Under the pieces are notes generated by a model. That model had not been told where the DNA came from. It searched no databases and saw only the letters and a program-made list of their open reading frames with translations. Source: a virus. From it: a stretch of 64,000 nucleotides of DNA. The position numbers were made by a program, and so were the translations under genes. Numbering within the stretch: the first letter of the stretch is position 1; each line of letters opens with the position of its first letter. The stretch is taken from positions 186,001-250,000 of the IMG/VR virus record IMGVR_UViG_3300027736_001324; one strand, written 5' to 3'. Shown here in pieces: positions 1-7,140 of the stretch.

Positions 1-1
1 T

Positions 2-154
2 AATAGGCCATTAATTAATCAGCTTCATATGGTAATTGAAACGTATCGTAATGAAGCCAGCAAAAAACTTGACGATGTTATGAAAAAACAAAACATTCAA
101 GGTCAAGTATCAATACAAAAAGAGGATCAAATTGGCAACAAAAATAGAACGTGA
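2..154 (+). CDS. C-terminal end of an unidentified protein (partial)
   Basis: An open frame enters from the left edge and ends in TGA; 50 residues are visible. The tail is hydrophilic, rich in Lys, Gln and Asn and probably helical. Its stop lies 23 nt inside the next gene, which suggests translational coupling. No family can be assigned from this fragment. Confidence 0.5.
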   Translation, partial: NRPLINQLHMVIETYRNEASKKLDDVMKKQNIQGQVSIQKEDQIGNKNRT

Positions 155-737
155 ATTCGCATTCCAAGCTGGGGTTTATTTTGAAGGTGAATTCTTAATG
201 ACCATATATGAACTTGCATTAAAAATGGAAGTTGATACAGCATCTATTAAAGAACAGAATATAGCAATGGACAGAATACATTACTTCTTGCATGAATGTT
301 TGGGTAATAGTATCTTTGTACAAGATTCAGAAAAAAAAGCTATAGAAAAGTATATGCAAGCTGATATCAAAGTCTGTACATTACCTGACGAACCATATGA
401 TCAAATCATAACCATATTATTATTGCTTAAACTAAATGCAATAACAGAAGGCAAACTGCATATTACCGATATTTCACTTATGTCTGGGTTAAGTGATGAT
501 GTTAAATTTGTATATGACATAGAAAATGTGTCTAATCACCCATTTGGTAATAAGGGCTGGTGGAGTGATAGTTCTACTAATATGTCAGATATAACCAAAT
601 CTAACAAAAAGGATAAAATTGTTAGACTGGTAAAACAACATTCTGATTGGTGGAGCGTTGGGTTAGATTGGGAACAAAAAGAATATACCACTACTGAAAT
701 TATTTTTAGTAATGACCATGAAAAACAACCATTATAG
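132..737 (+). CDS. hypothetical protein, TTG start
   Basis: 201 residues of unknown function. The start is a TTG preceded by AGAGGA about 7 nt upstream, so the non-ATG start is well supported even though it lies inside the previous gene. The C-terminal third has Trp pairs (GWW near residue 138, DWW near 174) and the protein is otherwise acidic and soluble. I recognise no domain. A strong promoter directly follows its stop, so this gene ends a transcription unit. Confidence 0.7.
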   Translation: MATKIEREFAFQAGVYFEGEFLMTIYELALKMEVDTASIKEQNIAMDRIHYFLHECLGNSIFVQDSEKKAIEKYMQADIKVCTLPDEPYDQIITILLLLKLNAITEGKLHITDISLMSGLSDDVKFVYDIENVSNHPFGNKGWWSDSSTNMSDITKSNKKDKIVRLVKQHSDWWSVGLDWEQKEYTTTEIIFSNDHEKQPL

Positions 738-766
738 TTGATTTACACAAAAGTCTATGTTATAAT
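738..766 (+). promoter_or_regulatory. sigma70-type promoter (leaderless start downstream)
   Basis: TTGATT (738-743), 17-nt spacer, TATAAT (761-766). The next ATG begins at 773, exactly where transcription would start, so the mRNA would have almost no 5' leader. Confidence 0.75.
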
Positions 767-772
767 ACATAG

Positions 773-1288
773 ATGAAAATTGATAATTATGGACAAATAA
801 TTCTCACAGAAGATGATCTGTGTGATTTGTATATGAGTGATCCAGCCCGCACCATTAAAGATTGTCTTGTAGATAAGCAAATAAATCTGGACAGTACGCA
901 CATCTTTCTCTCAGAAGAAAATCTACCTACATTAGTAGAATACATAGATAAAAAATTATCAGTTGAAGAATTTGATAAAGAAAATCAATCTCAGTGGCAA
1001 ATGCCCGTAGAATACTACGAAATGGATATTGCTAAATGGGTATTAGATCAATGTAAAAACGAAGAAGAACTGCAACGTGCAGGCAACGAATTAATAAAAT
1101 TCCATGATAGGGATATGTTCCCATTATTGAAGTATTTAAAATATCTAGTTGACACAATGCGTAGAAACAATATTGTATGGGGCGTAGGTCGTGGTAGTAG
1201 TGTAGCAAGCTATGTATTGTATTTGATTGGAATTCATCGTATAAATAGTTTGTACTACCAATTATCGGTAGATGAATTTTTAAAATAA
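773..1288 (+). CDS. DNA polymerase III alpha (DnaE)-like fragment
   Basis: 171 residues. The C-terminal part (about residues 115-171) reads like the segment of bacterial DnaE/PolC containing GxGRGSxxxSxVxYxLGI followed by xxLxYxLxxxxFL: here GVGRGSSVASYVLYLIGI, then LYYQLSVDEFLK. In DnaE this piece lies in the polymerase palm region, and DnaE is over 1,100 residues long. No PHP, finger or full palm domain is present, so this is a stand-alone piece, not a polymerase. The phage has its own family-B polymerase at 25.2 kb, so replication by this protein is unlikely. A regulatory or decoy role at the host replisome is possible but is inference. Expression is from the promoter immediately upstream. 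Confidence 0.7.
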   Translation: MKIDNYGQIILTEDDLCDLYMSDPARTIKDCLVDKQINLDSTHIFLSEENLPTLVEYIDKKLSVEEFDKENQSQWQMPVEYYEMDIAKWVLDQCKNEEELQRAGNELIKFHDRDMFPLLKYLKYLVDTMRRNNIVWGVGRGSSVASYVLYLIGIHRINSLYYQLSVDEFLK

Positions 1289-1298
1289 GGAGATTAAA

Positions 1299-1661
1299 AT
1301 GGCTATAGTTAGATCCGCAATGGGAAAAAGTGTTGATATGTCAGCACTAGTATCCAAAAATGAAAAAACAAGAGCAGTGGGTAATGTTAAAAATCTAAAT
1401 GCACGTGGTGATACCATTGATGCATTTGGTAAAGTTATCAAACCCGTGACTGAAAAGGTAAATAATGCATACAGCAAAACAGTAGGTAATCGTTCTGCTC
1501 AACCGCTAAAAAGACCTAGACCAACAATTCAACCAGATTCTGCCCCTACCCCAACACTTGATTTGATTGAGTTAACCCCAGAAGAATTGGAATTGGAAGA
1601 ATCGTTTAATGATGATTTGGAAGTTGAACAAATCAAAGCCAAAGAAACAAAGAAGAAATAA
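1299..1661 (+). CDS. hypothetical protein, charged
   Basis: 120 residues with a good AAGGAG ribosome site just upstream. The N-terminal half is basic (GKSVDM, ARGDTID, KPVTEKV). A Pro-rich stretch sits near residues 70-87, and the end is strongly acidic followed by a KKK tail. It is probably largely unstructured. It precedes the co-chaperonin gene by one base. No family recognised. Confidence 0.75.
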   Translation: MAIVRSAMGKSVDMSALVSKNEKTRAVGNVKNLNARGDTIDAFGKVIKPVTEKVNNAYSKTVGNRSAQPLKRPRPTIQPDSAPTPTLDLIELTPEELELEESFNDDLEVEQIKAKETKKK

Positions 1662-1662
1662 C

Positions 1663-2043
1663 ATGGAAGAAAAGAAATTAGCATTTGACCCGCATAAATT
1701 CACTAAAGACCAATTCAGACCAATCGGCGCACATATCATTGTTTATGATATGAGTTTTGATGTTCGTATTACCACTAGTGGTATACTATTACCAAATGAT
1801 GATATGAAAAGTGCAGGTATCAGGCCTCGTTGGGGAAAGATATACAAGATTGGTGCAGAGAATAAAGACCCTGATTTGTATGAAGAATTATGGGTCATGG
1901 TAAGTCATGGTCGTTGGACACGTGGTATCGACATTGAAGATGAAACGGGTAAGAAAACATTGCGTAGAGTTGATCCTAGTGATATACTATTAGCGTCAGA
2001 TGAACAAGTATATGACGAAACATTTAGCGACAAGGTGTATTAA
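1663..2043 (+). CDS. gp31: gp31-like co-chaperonin (GroES fold)
   Basis: 126 residues. The N-terminal segment RPIGAHIIVYD resembles the first strand of GroES-type proteins. It is followed by a probable mobile loop with a hydrophobic tripeptide (TTSGILLPND, about residues 38-47), like GGIVL in GroES. T4 gp31 replaces host GroES in the GroEL complex so that the major capsid protein folds; the same role is likely here. The start is the internal ATG at 1663 beside GAAGAA; longer in-frame starts overlap the previous gene. The stop overlaps the next ATG by one base. Identification rests on loop position and size, not strong sequence identity. Confidence 0.7.
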   Translation: MEEKKLAFDPHKFTKDQFRPIGAHIIVYDMSFDVRITTSGILLPNDDMKSAGIRPRWGKIYKIGAENKDPDLYEELWVMVSHGRWTRGIDIEDETGKKTLRRVDPSDILLASDEQVYDETFSDKVY

Positions 2044-2354
2044 TGATAAATTGGTTTAAGCAAAAAGTTATTAGCTGGGTTAGAGAAGATTGGAATAAAG
2101 TCCGTTCTGACGGGGATGTAAACTTACCTTCAAAATCTATTGGTATTGGTACTATTAATTCAGGTCGTAGGATAGATCAGTCAAATGGTATGAACTTTAC
2201 AATACATTCAGCAAACGGCGGATATGTTATGGAGTACAACAAATACGATCCTAGAACAGATGAACGCAATACTGCATTGCATATCATTACTAGTGATCAA
2301 GACTTAGGTCAAGGTATTTCACACATTATAACATTGGAGATGCTTAGAAAATGA
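2043..2354 (+). CDS. conserved hypothetical protein
   Basis: 103 residues, overlapping its upstream neighbour by 1 nt and the clamp-loader gene by 4 nt. The N-terminus is amphipathic (WFKQKVISWVREDW); a beta-rich body follows with IGIGTINSG and GGYVMEYN. Its position between gp31-like and gp44 suggests translation with the replication genes. Function unknown. Confidence 0.75.
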   Translation: MINWFKQKVISWVREDWNKVRSDGDVNLPSKSIGIGTINSGRRIDQSNGMNFTIHSANGGYVMEYNKYDPRTDERNTALHIITSDQDLGQGISHIITLEMLRK

Positions 2355-3277
2355 AGAACCAACTTTGGGTTGAGCGTTATCGTCCAAAATCTGTAACAGA
2401 TTATGTCTTTGTAGATGAACGACAAAAACAACAAGTAGAAGGTTGGATCGCTAATGGTTCTATCCCACATCTATTACTAAGTGGTGACCCGGGCACAGGT
2501 AAGACTACTCTTGCTAAAGTTTTAATTAATGAACTTGGTGTAGAAGATTATGATGTATTAGAAATCAATGCTAGTCGTGAGAATGGTGTGGCAGTTGTGC
2601 GTGATAAGATTAATGGATTTGCTCAAACAATGCCCTTCGGTAAGTTTAAAGTGATTCTACTTGATGAAGCTGACTATACAAGTCCAGAGTTTCAAGCAGC
2701 ATTGCGTAATGATATGGAAGCATATGCTGATACAGTAAGATTCATTCTTACTTGTAACTATGAACACAAAATCATTCCAGCATTGCGTGAAAGTCGTTGT
2801 CACAAGTTTCATATCGCTAAACCCGATCGTACTGAGTACACTGCAAGGGCAGCAACTGTTCTTGTAACTGAGGGCATTGAGTTTGATTTGGATACATTGG
2901 ATAGTTATGTTCGTGTAGCATATCCAGACTTGCGTAAATGTTTGAATCAACTACAAGTCAATAGCAGCACAGGTAAGCTATTGCCCCCACAATCAGAAGG
3001 TAATAGTGAACACGAGTTACTGTTAGAAGCAACAACATTGTTTAAAGCTGGTAAAATTCTTGAGGGTCGCCAGCAACTGATGCAATACATTGCGTTGTAC
3101 CCAACACGTATTGAAGATACTTACAGGTGGATGTATGACAACTTAGACTTATGGGGAAAGCAACAAGAAAAACGTGATGCTAGTATCATTGTCATTCGTA
3201 ATGGTCTAGCAAACTTGCCGTTAGTTGGAATTCCTGAAATCTCATTAGCAGCAACATTAGTGGAGTTAACATCGTGA
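2351..3277 (+). CDS. gp44: sliding clamp loader large subunit (gp44-like AAA+ ATPase)
   Basis: 308 residues, close to T4 gp44. Starts LWVERYRPKSVTDYV, the typical clamp-loader opening. Walker A is GDPGTGKTT (about 46-54), Walker B is LLDEAD (about 101-106), and the SRC arginine-finger motif is in ESRCHKF. It loads the gp45 clamp (at 28 kb) onto primer-template junctions in an ATP-dependent way. T4 needs a small subunit, gp62; I do not see a clear gp62 here. The next small gene is in the position where one might look but is far too short. Overlaps both neighbours by 4 nt. Confidence 0.95.
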   Translation: MKNQLWVERYRPKSVTDYVFVDERQKQQVEGWIANGSIPHLLLSGDPGTGKTTLAKVLINELGVEDYDVLEINASRENGVAVVRDKINGFAQTMPFGKFKVILLDEADYTSPEFQAALRNDMEAYADTVRFILTCNYEHKIIPALRESRCHKFHIAKPDRTEYTARAATVLVTEGIEFDLDTLDSYVRVAYPDLRKCLNQLQVNSSTGKLLPPQSEGNSEHELLLEATTLFKAGKILEGRQQLMQYIALYPTRIEDTYRWMYDNLDLWGKQQEKRDASIIVIRNGLANLPLVGIPEISLAATLVELTS

Positions 3278-3540
3278 GATATTTATTGATTACCTTTGTC
3301 CGTAAACCTAATGGACAGATTGATGAACAAGTTAGTATTAGTAAGCGTGTACGCACCTCTGACATTCAAACCTGCAATGTCATTTTAGATTTTAATAAAA
3401 AGAAAATTGACAAATGCGTAATTGAAAGTAAGGTAGTAGATAGTGATTGGGATAAGATGATTGAATACTACAAAAAGGTATATCCAACGTTAATTGATCA
3501 ATTACAAAAGAATAATACTGAATCAGAAGTTCAGAAGTAA
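3274..3540 (+). CDS. conserved hypothetical protein downstream of gp44
   Basis: 88 residues, overlapping gp44 by 4 nt (ATGA-type junction). The predicted fold is a small alpha/beta protein: strands MRYLLITFVR and CNVILDFN, helix near the C-terminus (WDKMIEYYKKVYPTLIDQL). Position invites comparison with gp62, but T4 gp62 is about twice as long and no shared motif is visible. It is the last gene before a bidirectional terminator. Confidence 0.75.
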   Translation: MRYLLITFVRKPNGQIDEQVSISKRVRTSDIQTCNVILDFNKKKIDKCVIESKVVDSDWDKMIEYYKKVYPTLIDQLQKNNTESEVQK

Positions 3541-3565
3541 AAGAGGGGCATTGCCCCTCTTTTTA
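3541..3565. terminator. bidirectional intrinsic terminator
   Basis: A perfect 9-bp stem AAGAGGGGC / GCCCCTCTT (3541-3549, 3553-3561) with loop ATT, followed by a T run on the plus strand and flanked by A-rich sequence upstream, which gives a T run on the minus strand. It sits between the convergent gp44 operon and phoH. Confidence 0.9.
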
Positions 3566-4345
3566 ACTGTACAAGTTTAGTACATGTTCAATGATGCGGT
3601 GCCGTTGAACATCTTTAATGTCAAAAGTACATAACTGCAACCCTGGTATCACCCCCTTCCCCAATCGATTTTGTAAGTCTAGTAGCCCATTGTCGGCTGA
3701 TTTTCTATCGGCTTGTTCAATATCGCCAGTAATTACAATCTTACTGCCAACGCCGATTCTAGTCATAATCATTTTGAGTTGACCAGGTGTTGCATTTTGC
3801 GCTTCATCTAACACTACCCAACTATGTTTGAAGTTACGACCACGACAGAATGCTAATGGAGCAATCTCTATAATCTGTTCTTCCAACATATGAGTAATTT
3901 CTGCTTGTGTGTAATACTCACGTAATACATCCATTAAGGGTCTTGTCCAAGGTTCCATCTTTTGATTGATATCACCAGGCAAGAAGCCGTGTTTTTCGTC
4001 ATCTACTCCTACAGCGGGACGAGACAATATGATTCTATCACATTCTCCGTCACGCATTGCTTTAATAGCCGCCTGCATTGCTAAATAAGTTTTACCAGTA
4101 CCGGCCGGACCAGTGACAACAACAATATCGGTGTTCTCATCTAATAGAGACATTATGTAATTTTCTTGATTTAGAGATTTGGGGACTAACTGTACGGGCC
4201 GCTTATTGATCCTTACAGATTTTGCTTGCGAGAAATCTATTGTTTTTGATTCTTTCATGTAAAAAGTTTGATTTGTTTGTTTTTTGCTTGAAAAGCGTGG
4301 ATCTTGCTGAGTAGTGCGTAAAGCACTGGTTTTCCGTTTGCTCAA
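3563..4345 (-). CDS. phoH: PhoH-like ATPase
   Basis: 260 residues with the PhoH P-loop ATPase core: Walker A GPAGTGKTYLA (about 79-89), RPAVGVDDEKHGFLPG, Walker B WVVLDEAQNA and TRIGVGSKIVITGD, in canonical order. PhoH proteins are common in marine and freshwater phages; their role is uncertain (RNA-linked helicase or phosphate-stress functions have been proposed). The start appears to be TTG, with AGGAG 8 nt upstream. The N-terminal 40 residues are basic and probably disordered. It is the only minus-strand gene in the first 42 kb. Confidence 0.93.
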   Translation of the reverse strand: MSKRKTSALRTTQQDPRFSSKKQTNQTFYMKESKTIDFSQAKSVRINKRPVQLVPKSLNQENYIMSLLDENTDIVVVTGPAGTGKTYLAMQAAIKAMRDGECDRIILSRPAVGVDDEKHGFLPGDINQKMEPWTRPLMDVLREYYTQAEITHMLEEQIIEIAPLAFCRGRNFKHSWVVLDEAQNATPGQLKMIMTRIGVGSKIVITGDIEQADRKSADNGLLDLQNRLGKGVIPGLQLCTFDIKDVQRHRIIEHVLNLYS

Positions 4346-4449
4346 TGTAAATTCTCCTTTATAAGAGCGGGTGAGTACTCATAATACTCAATATTATTTA
4401 AAGCCAAAAATCTTGTGTAATGTATCAGACTTTTAACGCAATATTTTAG

Positions 4450-4457
4450 ACTAAATA
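4450..4457 (+). promoter_or_regulatory. T4-late-like promoter element ACTAAATA
   Basis: ACTAAATA in the 172-nt gap between divergent phoH and the late gene at 4518. Resembles the T4 late consensus TATAAATA; weaker than the site at 4505. Confidence 0.35.
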
Positions 4458-4504
4458 CTTGGCTTAACAGCAAAATATTGAAATAGTGCTATTAATCAAT
4501 TAAA

Positions 4505-4512
4505 GATAAATA
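4505..4512 (+). promoter_or_regulatory. T4-late-like promoter element GATAAATA
   Basis: GATAAATA 6 nt before the ATG of the first gene of a late-type cluster. The same octamer recurs before genes at 10133, 17054 and 23695. Confidence 0.6.
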
Positions 4513-4517
4513 TATTA

Positions 4518-5135
4518 ATGAAGCACGAAGCCGCCGACAATTTCTTTGATAATGTTGATTATGTCAGCATTGTAGACACCGTAAAGGGTATATTTACCAG
4601 TGACGGGTCAATGAACACCCTACTAGACTTTGAACGAGTACTAGACGAATCCGATCTTTACGCCTACCGTAACTGGGAATTAGGTGAATTAGTTCAAGGT
4701 CCTAACATAAAACGCTATACAGTTAGTTGCATATTCATGTGGCCATACAAGTTAATGCCTAATCCCAAAGGTGCTAGACGTTTAGTAGCAATTGGATGTA
4801 AGGTTAAGTTTGCTAAATCTGAAGTTGAAGTTCCAGTAGAAGTTAAAGATTATGAAGATTATGTTCCTGGTACACGTTATCCTAAGATGGCACCAAAGAA
4901 AGTTTGGTTTGTTTACATAGAGATACCAAAAGACTTATTGGATGATATTAAAGAAGGCTCTATTGACTTAGCTGGGCAGACAATTGATTTGGAAGAACTA
5001 GATGATTCATATGATGAAGATTTGGATCAAGATTCTACTACTGATCAGGAAGAACAAGAACAAGATGCAGGTATGGGAATGGGTGGAATGCCTCCAGGCG
5101 CCCCACCCGGAGCACCTCCTGCACCCGCAATGTAA
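4518..5135 (+). CDS. conserved phage protein with acidic and Gly/Pro-rich tail
   Basis: 205 residues. A globular N-terminal domain (1-155) contains YRNWELGELVQGPN and FMWPYKLMPNPKGA. It is followed by a very acidic segment (about 155-185) and a low-complexity end of GMGG, PPG and PPA repeats. It heads a late-type cluster behind GATAAATA, so a virion or assembly role is likely. The exact function is not recognised. Confidence 0.8.
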   Translation: MKHEAADNFFDNVDYVSIVDTVKGIFTSDGSMNTLLDFERVLDESDLYAYRNWELGELVQGPNIKRYTVSCIFMWPYKLMPNPKGARRLVAIGCKVKFAKSEVEVPVEVKDYEDYVPGTRYPKMAPKKVWFVYIEIPKDLLDDIKEGSIDLAGQTIDLEELDDSYDEDLDQDSTTDQEEQEQDAGMGMGGMPPGAPPGAPPAPAM

Positions 5136-5143
5136 GGTATAAC

Positions 5144-5692
5144 ATGACAAGAAGAATCATTAATGAAGGATTAGATTATTTGGATATGGTAGACCAAATT
5201 GAACCTACCGTTTCCGTAGATGAATATTCTGCTAAGATGGGTAAAGACAGTGATATTGTTACATTAGCATTTACTGTTAAAAGTGAAGCAGCAGGCAATG
5301 ATTTAGTTGATTGGTTTGAACGTGGGTATGATTGGGTACTTGATGCTAGTTTAAGTGAAGGTGAATTAAGTCCAGGCAAATATCTAGTATTTGTTGAGAT
5401 GAAACGCAGAACAAAAGTCCCAGAACGTATTGTAGAATTAATAGAAGATTTAGAAACATTAACAGATTTAAAAGTAACCGAGTGGACTATAAATATTGAT
5501 GAAGAAGATTATGATGCTGATGCAGATTTATTGAAACAAAAAATTACTATTAGTCCACATGAATATCGTGAAGAAAATGAAGATGAAGAAGGTTTAAATG
5601 AGATGCGTCATCGTGCAGGATTAGATACAATAAATCTACACGGCGAACCAGATAGCGAATTAAAAGCATTTATATCAATGGCAGGGTTATAA
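5144..5692 (+). CDS. conserved phage protein, IINE-type N-terminus
   Basis: 182 residues, acidic. The N-terminus MTRRIINEG contains an I-N-E step like a prohead-protease site close to the start. The middle is alpha/beta (VTLAFTVKS, LVDWFERGYDWVLDASL, GKYLVFVEMKRR). Co-transcribed with the preceding gene and the holin-like gene. Probable structural or assembly protein; no named family. Confidence 0.75.
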   Translation: MTRRIINEGLDYLDMVDQIEPTVSVDEYSAKMGKDSDIVTLAFTVKSEAAGNDLVDWFERGYDWVLDASLSEGELSPGKYLVFVEMKRRTKVPERIVELIEDLETLTDLKVTEWTINIDEEDYDADADLLKQKITISPHEYREENEDEEGLNEMRHRAGLDTINLHGEPDSELKAFISMAGL

Positions 5693-5693
5693 A

Positions 5694-6293
5694 ATGGCAA
5701 CTATATTAGCACAAAAGTCAACAACAGATTCAGCAGTAGCAAAGAGTGACGATCACCACGATATGTTAGCGGCTGATCCTACTATATCTCAATTTCCACA
5801 AGGAAGCACTTATGGAACTATCAGCACTACAACAGGCTTTGGTGGAAATTCAACGTTTGGAACAGGAACGTCTGGATTCAATCAAAACAGTTTTAACTCC
5901 CCAGGATTCAATCAACAACCAAGTACAGGATTTGGAAGTACACAAAACATTAATCAATCAACAGGACAGCAACCCGTATTAACTGGTGCTGCACCCACTA
6001 ATGCAGCAAGTGGTGCCGATATATTAGTTGCACATGACAAAGAAAGCGAACATTGGGTAAATTCAAAATGGCGCCCTATGATGGGATGGTTATATATGTC
6101 TACCTGTTTTGCAGATTTTATTTTGTTTCCCGTTCTTTGGAGTCTATTGCAAGCATTAAACCATGGACAAGTTACTAGTCAGTGGCAACCACTAACCTTA
6201 CAGGGTGCAGGACTATATCATATTGCTATGGGTGCTGTATTGGGTATCGCAGCATATGGCCGCACTAAAGAAAAGGTTGCCGGCGCTAATTAA
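5694..6293 (+). CDS. holin-like membrane protein with FG-rich N-terminus
   Basis: 199 residues in two parts. Residues 1-110 are low complexity with Gly, Asn, Ser, Thr, Gln and repeated GF/FG dipeptides (TGFGG, STFGTG, SGFNQ, PGFNQ, TGFGS). Residues 120-199 are membrane-like: WRPMMGWLYMSTCFADFILF, then VLWSLLQAL, then LYHIAMGAVLGIAAYGRTKEK. The order R-P-x-x-G-W, hydrophobic spans, then an A/G-rich span ending YGRTKEK resembles the three-TM holin family of phages and gene-transfer agents. A holin would permeabilise the inner membrane at lysis. No endolysin is adjacent. Assignment is by topology and the terminal motif. Confidence 0.65.
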   Translation: MATILAQKSTTDSAVAKSDDHHDMLAADPTISQFPQGSTYGTISTTTGFGGNSTFGTGTSGFNQNSFNSPGFNQQPSTGFGSTQNINQSTGQQPVLTGAAPTNAASGADILVAHDKESEHWVNSKWRPMMGWLYMSTCFADFILFPVLWSLLQALNHGQVTSQWQPLTLQGAGLYHIAMGAVLGIAAYGRTKEKVAGAN

Positions 6294-6298
6294 AAGTG

Positions 6299-6327
6299 TT
6301 GACAATAGCATAGTAGTATGCTATAAT
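6299..6327 (+). promoter_or_regulatory. strong sigma70-type promoter for dnaJ-clpA
   Basis: TTGACA (6299-6304), 17-nt spacer, TATAAT (6322-6327); ATG of dnaJ at 6334, 6 nt after the -10, predicting a leaderless transcript. Confidence 0.85.
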
Positions 6328-6333
6328 GTTTAA

Positions 6334-7140
6334 ATGGACCATTACAATACTTTGGGTGTTAGTAAAAATGCAACCCCTGATGAAATAAAAAAATCATATC
6401 GCAAATTGGCTAGTCAGCATCATCCTGATAAAGGCGGCGACAAGGCTAAATTTCAAGATATACAAGCGGCTTACGATACATTAAGCAGCCCAGAAAAACG
6501 TCAACAATATGATAATCCCATGCCACAAGGATTTCACCATCAGGGTGGAATGCCTCAAGGATTTGAACACATATTTGGGCAGATGTTTGGTGGCGGTAAC
6601 CCGTTTGACCCGTTTAATCAACGTAGACAACAACCACAACAACAAGTATTCCGTACTACAATAAACATATCACTAGAACAAGCATTCAACGGCGGTGAAC
6701 AATTATTGAAATTACAAACACCTACTAATGTTCATGCGGTAACTATTCAAATACCCAAAGGGGTACAAAATGGTAATCAAATGAAAATCGATAACGTATT
6801 AGATGGTGCTAGTTTAGTAGTAGATTTTCGTATCGACCCGCATCTTAAATATGATAGACAAGGTAATGATTTAGTTTGTAACCATTCTATATCAGTATTA
6901 GATTTGATTATTGGAACTACTTTTGAATTCACGACCTTATCTGGAAAAACACTTGAGGTAACAGTAAAACCACGAACACAACCCTATATACAATTGAAAT
7001 TAACAGGACAAGGTATGCCCATCTACAACACTAGTGGATACGGTGACCAAATAATCTTGCTAAAACCGTTTATTCCTGATATCATTGATGAAGCGGTTAT
7101 CAATAGCATTTCTCAACAAAAACTAAAGGAGTCTAAATGA
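6334..7140 (+). CDS. dnaJ: DnaJ/CbpA-like co-chaperone
   Basis: 268 residues. The J domain (1-62) has the essential HPD at 30-32 and QDIQAAYDTLSSPEKRQQYD. A short Gly/Gln-rich linker (66-105) follows. A C-terminal substrate-binding region (about 108-255) has the DnaJ_C pattern (TINISLEQAFNGGEQLLKL, TIQIPKGVQNGNQMKI, LDLIIGTTFEF). The zinc-finger cysteines of DnaJ are absent, so the domain layout is CbpA-like. It would stimulate host DnaK. Its stop overlaps the ClpA-like gene by 4 nt, which makes a chaperone-unfoldase operon. Confidence 0.93.
   Translation: MDHYNTLGVSKNATPDEIKKSYRKLASQHHPDKGGDKAKFQDIQAAYDTLSSPEKRQQYDNPMPQGFHHQGGMPQGFEHIFGQMFGGGNPFDPFNQRRQQPQQQVFRTTINISLEQAFNGGEQLLKLQTPTNVHAVTIQIPKGVQNGNQMKIDNVLDGASLVVDFRIDPHLKYDRQGNDLVCNHSISVLDLIIGTTFEFTTLSGKTLEVTVKPRTQPYIQLKLTGQGMPIYNTSGYGDQIILLKPFIPDIIDEAVINSISQQKLKESK

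Noticed and set aside
3274-3540. gp62 clamp-loader small subunit
   Set aside because: At 88 residues it is about half the length of T4 gp62, and no shared motif is visible.
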